Source of the DNA: Puia sp.
Lineage (GTDB): Bacteria > Bacteroidota > Bacteroidia > Chitinophagales > Chitinophagaceae
Length of the DNA: 64,000 nt
Direction of reading: 5' to 3'
Assembly: GCA_031292515.1 (NCBI GenBank)
Contig: JARLGZ010000247.1
Coordinates: forward strand, 104,193-168,192
Part shown: positions 60,941 to 64,000 of the stretch, piece after piece
How the letters are laid out: each line of letters opens with the position of its first letter
Position numbering within the stretch: the stretch's first letter is position 1
Made by a program: the position numbers and the translations under genes
The notes under the pieces: model-generated
The model's database searches: none
What the model was told of the DNA's origin: nothing
The model's input: the letters and a program-made list of their open reading frames with translations, nothing else

Positions 60941-61690
60941 TCACGCTTGCGAAATAAGGTAATGATAGCTCTTTGTAAAATCTGACTTGACGTTCTTACA
61001 AAGATGCTTTGCCCAAGCAGGGGCATTTTCCCCTCGGAGCCTCGCAAAAAGCGCTAAGACGTATCCCCAATCCATTTGAGTCAAGTACCCTGACTTTCGC
61101 CAACCATGAGAGTGGAAATCCTGATGGGTGGTAAAGGCGGCATTGGCATTGAAGATGCCGAGACCAAAAATGACTGTATTGACATCTGTCAGTTGCTCGT
61201 CATTTTCCAGTAGACGTTCCTCCCCTAATAATTTGATGTGTGACAGCTCGTGGGCAAGCGTTGCGATCATAAACTCTGGTTTCCGAAGCTTTTTTTCCTC
61301 CAGCGCAATATGAAATTTCCCATCGTCCTGGCGGCCCATATAGCGGCCACTAGCTGATTTGACGCCATCTCCTTTTTTCTCACCGGTGGTGAAGATGCTA
61401 TGGCCGAGATCTCCTGTGGATATTTCACGGATGCCTTCTTCATAAAAGAGAAGCTCGATCTCTGCGGGGTCGATCTCCATCTGGCGGGCGATGATGTCGC
61501 GTCCGGTCTGAGGGTTACCGTTGTACTGGATGGGAAAATCGGTGTGATGGGGTATCAGGACGCGGCGCTCCCGGATCGAGTCTTTGCCGAAAGTGCCGAC
61601 TAGCCAATCGAAGGCATGTTCAAGCCATTCACGCCTTTGTTCCGGTATGGGGCATGGGGGTTTTCGATCTTTTTTTGAAAAGCCAAACAT
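60941..61690 (-). CDS. HExxH-containing hypothetical protein
   Basis: A 249-residue protein. IATLAHELSHIKLLGEERLL contains HELSH, a zinc-peptidase-like motif, with NDEQLTD following. A third ligand is not obvious. There is no signal peptide. It reads as a conserved hypothetical protein with zincin-like fold; whether it cleaves anything is unknown. It is convergent with the gene at 60532. Confidence 0.6.
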   Translation of the reverse strand: MFGFSKKDRKPPCPIPEQRREWLEHAFDWLVGTFGKDSIRERRVLIPHHTDFPIQYNGNPQTGRDIIARQMEIDPAEIELLFYEEGIREISTGDLGHSIFTTGEKKGDGVKSASGRYMGRQDDGKFHIALEEKKLRKPEFMIATLAHELSHIKLLGEERLLENDEQLTDVNTVIFGLGIFNANAAFTTHQDFHSHGWRKSGYLTQMDWGYVLALFARLRGENAPAWAKHLCKNVKSDFTKSYHYLISQA

Positions 61691-61806
61691 CGATGGTCAA
61701 GATACAAAAATTGTCAATTCCTTCTATAATTCGTTTTTTAGGGTGATCTAACTTTCGGAGAATTGCTTACTTTTAATAAGGGAGGTGTTACCATGAATTT
61801 TTTGCG

Positions 61807-62463
61807 TTGGACAAAAGGGATTTTCGTGCCAGGGTTAAAAAAAACAACACACCAGTTTGGGTGGCTAGGGATGCAGCGGGGCAGGCCGAGACTCTGAAGG
61901 ACAGGTATGGGGAAGATTTTATAGCTTTTCTATACCGGCGGGACTTGTATGAGGTTCTTAACCGAGAAACCTTGGCGCTTTTGCAACCAAACGGAAACAA
62001 TAATTTTTTGGATCACGGCTACTGGAACGATAAACATCCCTTTAACTTCCCCGGCCCTTTCTATACGGGACAGACGGATACCTGCGGTACGGGCGTACCT
62101 GTGGCGCCGGACAATGTACTGTTTGACGGATATTGCTGCGAGTACGTCTTTCGGCAACCGAGAAACTATACGGAATTAATAGGCGTTATGGACGCCGCCG
62201 CGATAGAAGTCTTAGATAGTTATGCTTGCGACGGGAACAGGCATTGGACGTGGCAGACGTGCCGCGAATGGTGGCGAGATAGGGACGAGCTCATTCATTA
62301 CCTGCTCCATGACCCGGAATATTTGAAAGCAAATGGGGAAAGGGGAATGCTATATGTTGACTATCTGAATTCGGCTGCAAAGCAGGACCTTCAAAAATAT
62401 TGCTTCTTCCCGGAAAACGATTCCTATCCATCGGAGGATGTAATGCGGTTGCCGGAATTATGA
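61807..62463 (+). CDS. Hypothetical protein, start uncertain (possible one-base frameshift)
   Basis: A 218-residue protein of unknown family, rich in Trp, Tyr and Asp (WNDKHPFNFPGPFYTG, DGNRHWTWQTCREWWRD). The frame has only a TTG start at 61807. A strong GGAGG lies 12 bp before an ATG at 61793, which is out of frame by one base; adding one T to the T-run at 61798 would join them. Either the gene starts at TTG or a base is missing in the T-run. Confidence 0.55.
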   Translation: MDKRDFRARVKKNNTPVWVARDAAGQAETLKDRYGEDFIAFLYRRDLYEVLNRETLALLQPNGNNNFLDHGYWNDKHPFNFPGPFYTGQTDTCGTGVPVAPDNVLFDGYCCEYVFRQPRNYTELIGVMDAAAIEVLDSYACDGNRHWTWQTCREWWRDRDELIHYLLHDPEYLKANGERGMLYVDYLNSAAKQDLQKYCFFPENDSYPSEDVMRLPEL

Positions 62464-62728
62464 AGGTTTCTATATCATCCACGTCATAAAAGAAGGCTGA
62501 CTTCTGCCGAATTAATCGGCAAACATAATAAATCAGGTTACTAATTTGGGACTAAAATTGGGAAAACCCGCAATTGATGGGCATTTTTCATTTTCGGTAT
62601 TGTCACCAGATAATATTAAACAAATTGATTTTATGAATTGATTATCAGCATGGGTATTCATTGGCGAAATAATAATCACAACGAGATGTTCCGGGAGAGA
62701 AATTACTGATTACTTAGATTTATGCAAG
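62464..62728. other. Intergenic stretch containing a dispersed repeat
   Basis: Holds repeat copy 2 (62537-62670). No supported gene. Confidence 0.5.
62537..62670 (+). repeat. Intergenic repeat, copy 2
   Basis: Second copy of the repeat at 60724-60856; shared CATTTTC-GTATTGTCACC core and ATTGGCGAAAT end, same direction. Confidence 0.6.
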
Positions 62729-63169
62729 ATGGGCATTATAAATCAGCCTGAAAATAGCAAGCTAATTTCCCTACTAAATAAGTGGGCAAAGGACATGTCG
62801 AAAGACAACTATGTTAAAGTGAGAAAGGAATTGATGGATGGAAACGCATTTCTGATGCTTACAACAGGTAAGAATGAAGCAATTCCAGAAGGGTGGAATT
62901 CATATTCGGAACCGTCATGCATTAAGTTAGGCAGCGTCTATACTGTGGACGGAATTAGGGTATTGGGTGTATTTACGGATTCAGATTCCGTTTTACGATG
63001 GTCAAAAGGTAAACAAGTCCATTGTACTTCTCTTCGCTCTCAGGCTGTGTTTGAGATTTGCGAGCGAAATGGGATTAAAAGAATTGTCATTAATAGTGGT
63101 TCGGACAATATATTCCCCATGAGCTATTACTTAGAGGGTGAAGTCCCAAAGGACGAGAAATATTGGTAA
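62729..63169 (+). CDS. SseB-like protein
   Basis: A 146-residue protein. The segment VLGVFTDSDSVLRWSKGK followed by QAVFEICERNGIKRIVINSG resembles the N-terminal domain of SseB-type proteins. There is no signal peptide. The biochemical role of the family is not established. The start at 62729 precedes MGIINQPENSKLI. Confidence 0.65.
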   Translation: MGIINQPENSKLISLLNKWAKDMSKDNYVKVRKELMDGNAFLMLTTGKNEAIPEGWNSYSEPSCIKLGSVYTVDGIRVLGVFTDSDSVLRWSKGKQVHCTSLRSQAVFEICERNGIKRIVINSGSDNIFPMSYYLEGEVPKDEKYW

Positions 63170-63283
63170 ATTGTTGTGTAGGATGCTTATTTGTTTGATA
63201 AACAGATATTTAGAGGAGAAGTTTTTTCGAAAATGACACAATGAAAAATCGTAAATTTGTGATAAACAATAATACTCGTTAAT

Positions 63284-63535
63284 ATGAAGGCCGGAGCCAT
63301 AAGAGATAGATTATACGATTACATCAGGGTGGCTGATGATGAAAAAATTAAAGCCATTTATATGATGTTGGAAGATGATATTGCGGAACAGATCGAATGG
63401 TGGAATAATCCTGTTCTCGTTTCCGAATTGGAAAAAGAATACGAATCATGGGATTCCGGGAAAGACAGGGGTTATTCGCTGGCAGATATTAAAACTGAAA
63501 TAGCCAGTCGTAAGGGAAAAAAGCATGGTAGATGA
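63284..63535 (+). CDS. Antitoxin-like protein of a RelE/ParE module
   Basis: An 83-residue protein: VADDEKIKAIYMMLEDDIAE, then VSELEKEYESWDSGKDRGYS and a basic end KGKKHGR. The E-x-x-W-D-x-G pattern occurs in antitoxins paired with RelE/ParE toxins. Its stop overlaps the toxin start by 4 bp (ATGA), typical of such pairs. Confidence 0.7.
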   Translation: MKAGAIRDRLYDYIRVADDEKIKAIYMMLEDDIAEQIEWWNNPVLVSELEKEYESWDSGKDRGYSLADIKTEIASRKGKKHGR

Positions 63536-63834
63536 CCTACAAGATTGAGTTTCTGCCGCGTGCCCGGAAAGAACTTTTGGACGCCTGGGATTGGTACGAT
63601 GACAGATGGAGCGATTTAGGCGATAGGTTCATGCGTGAGATTGAAAAGAAACTGCAGCAGATCGAGAAAACGCCAGAGCGGTATACGGAACGCAGAAAGG
63701 GTTTTCGTCAGACCAAAATTAATGTTTTCCCCTACCTGATTAATCGGATACAAAAGCGAAAAAAAATCATTGCAATAAGTTCTATTTTCCACACTAGCAG
63801 AAATCCCAGGAAAAAATATACGGGGAGCAAATAA
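63532..63834 (+). CDS. RelE/ParE-family toxin
   Basis: A 100-residue protein with the ParE/RelE pattern: YKIEFLPRARKELLDAWDWY, then GDRFMREIEKKLQQIEKTPE, RQTKINVFPYLINRI and IIAISSIFHTSRNPRK. It would inhibit gyrase or cleave mRNA when the antitoxin is lost. It is translationally coupled to the antitoxin gene. Confidence 0.85.
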   Translation: MTYKIEFLPRARKELLDAWDWYDDRWSDLGDRFMREIEKKLQQIEKTPERYTERRKGFRQTKINVFPYLINRIQKRKKIIAISSIFHTSRNPRKKYTGSK

Positions 63835-63860
63835 ATTACAAGCTCGTGAGTACGTTCTAC

Positions 63861-64000
63861 GAGGCTGTAAAGTAAACTGTGTCAAAGTCCTTAAATAAGA
63901 GGAACTTTAAACACAGTAAATATGAAAAAGACAAACAAGCCATTCGAGTTCGACTATGAGGAGGTGAAGAATAAGGCACTTGCCCAACTCAAAACAGGTA
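63861..64000 (+). mobile_element. Left end of an IS256-family element, cut by window edge
   Basis: GAGGCTGTAAAGTAAACTGT begins the element end, followed by GTCAAAG and a short leader before the transposase start. The same end type is known from Bacteroidota IS256 elements. The right end lies outside. Confidence 0.65.
63922..64000 (+). CDS. IS256-family transposase, N-terminal fragment
   Basis: The frame starts MKKTNKPFEFDYEEVKNKAL and continues out of the window. The M-K-K-x-x-x-F-x-x-E-x-x-x-x-x-A-x-x-Q-L-x-x-G opening matches IS256-type transposases of Bacteroidota. The DDE residues lie outside the window. Confidence 0.65.
   Translation, partial: MKKTNKPFEFDYEEVKNKALAQLKTG

Noticed and set aside
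1-64000. CRISPR arrays, tRNA and rRNA genes
   Set aside because: No regularly spaced repeats of CRISPR size and no tRNA or rRNA signature were found on either strand by eye; a tRNA scan would be the decisive check.

Overview
The window comes from a member of the Bacteroidota, most likely a Chitinophagaceae-like genome. The evidence is TAnnTTTG-type promoters, AT-rich start regions without Shine-Dalgarno sequences, a large outer-membrane beta-barrel protein with a carboxypeptidase-like N-terminus, DUF6443/RHS proteins, Bacteroidetes-type Mob genes and an IS256-like element. No rRNA or tRNA gene was seen, so no genus is proposed.

Region 1-27.6 kb looks like the leading region of an integrated mobilizable element. 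It holds a DUF932 gene cut by the left edge, two single-strand DNA-binding proteins, a PRTRC gene block (E, C, F, B, ThiF) and about ten small genes arranged as units of terminator, structured leader and gene. Six leaders form the same long imperfect hairpin, with compensatory base changes between copies. On the minus strand each hairpin has a TAnnTTTG box at its base. If the minus strand is the transferred single strand, as an oriT at about 27.6-27.8 kb with mob genes to its right suggests, the folded hairpin would be a promoter pointing into the gene, like the single-strand promoters of F-type leading regions. One of these genes looks like an ADP-ribosyltransferase. An RHS toxin locus with a lipase-like toxin tip and a candidate immunity gene (3.2-13.9 kb) interrupts this region.

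Region 27.6-31.6 kb is oriT, a MobC-like accessory protein, a relaxase and a VirD4-type coupling protein. From 31.6 to 40.8 kb come an ECF sigma factor, a truncated sigma-like gene, a large outer-membrane protein and two tandem copies of a three-gene sensory module (polytopic membrane protein, histidine kinase, NarL-type regulator).

Region 41-58 kb is a defence island. It contains a Hachiman pair (HamA/HamB, HamB with a C-terminal HIRAN-like domain), a two-gene SRPBCC/DUF2071 unit between inverted repeats, an orphan NarL-type regulator, and a minus-strand operon of PIF1-like helicase, sigma factor, HTH protein, Cas4-like nuclease, long Argonaute with an apparently intact DEDD tetrad, a 149-aa protein and a zinc peptidase. 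A TIR-domain gene is divergent from it. The Argonaute operon, with its own putative regulatory genes, and the hairpin-promoter family are the two strongest candidates for undescribed biology.

At 58.6-60.5 kb an excisionase-like gene and a tyrosine recombinase follow. The recombinase reading frame runs directly into the C-terminal half of a zeta-toxin-like gene at about 60.08 kb, which probably marks the element/chromosome junction. To the right are ordinary chromosomal genes, a RelB/ParE-like pair and the start of an IS256-family element.
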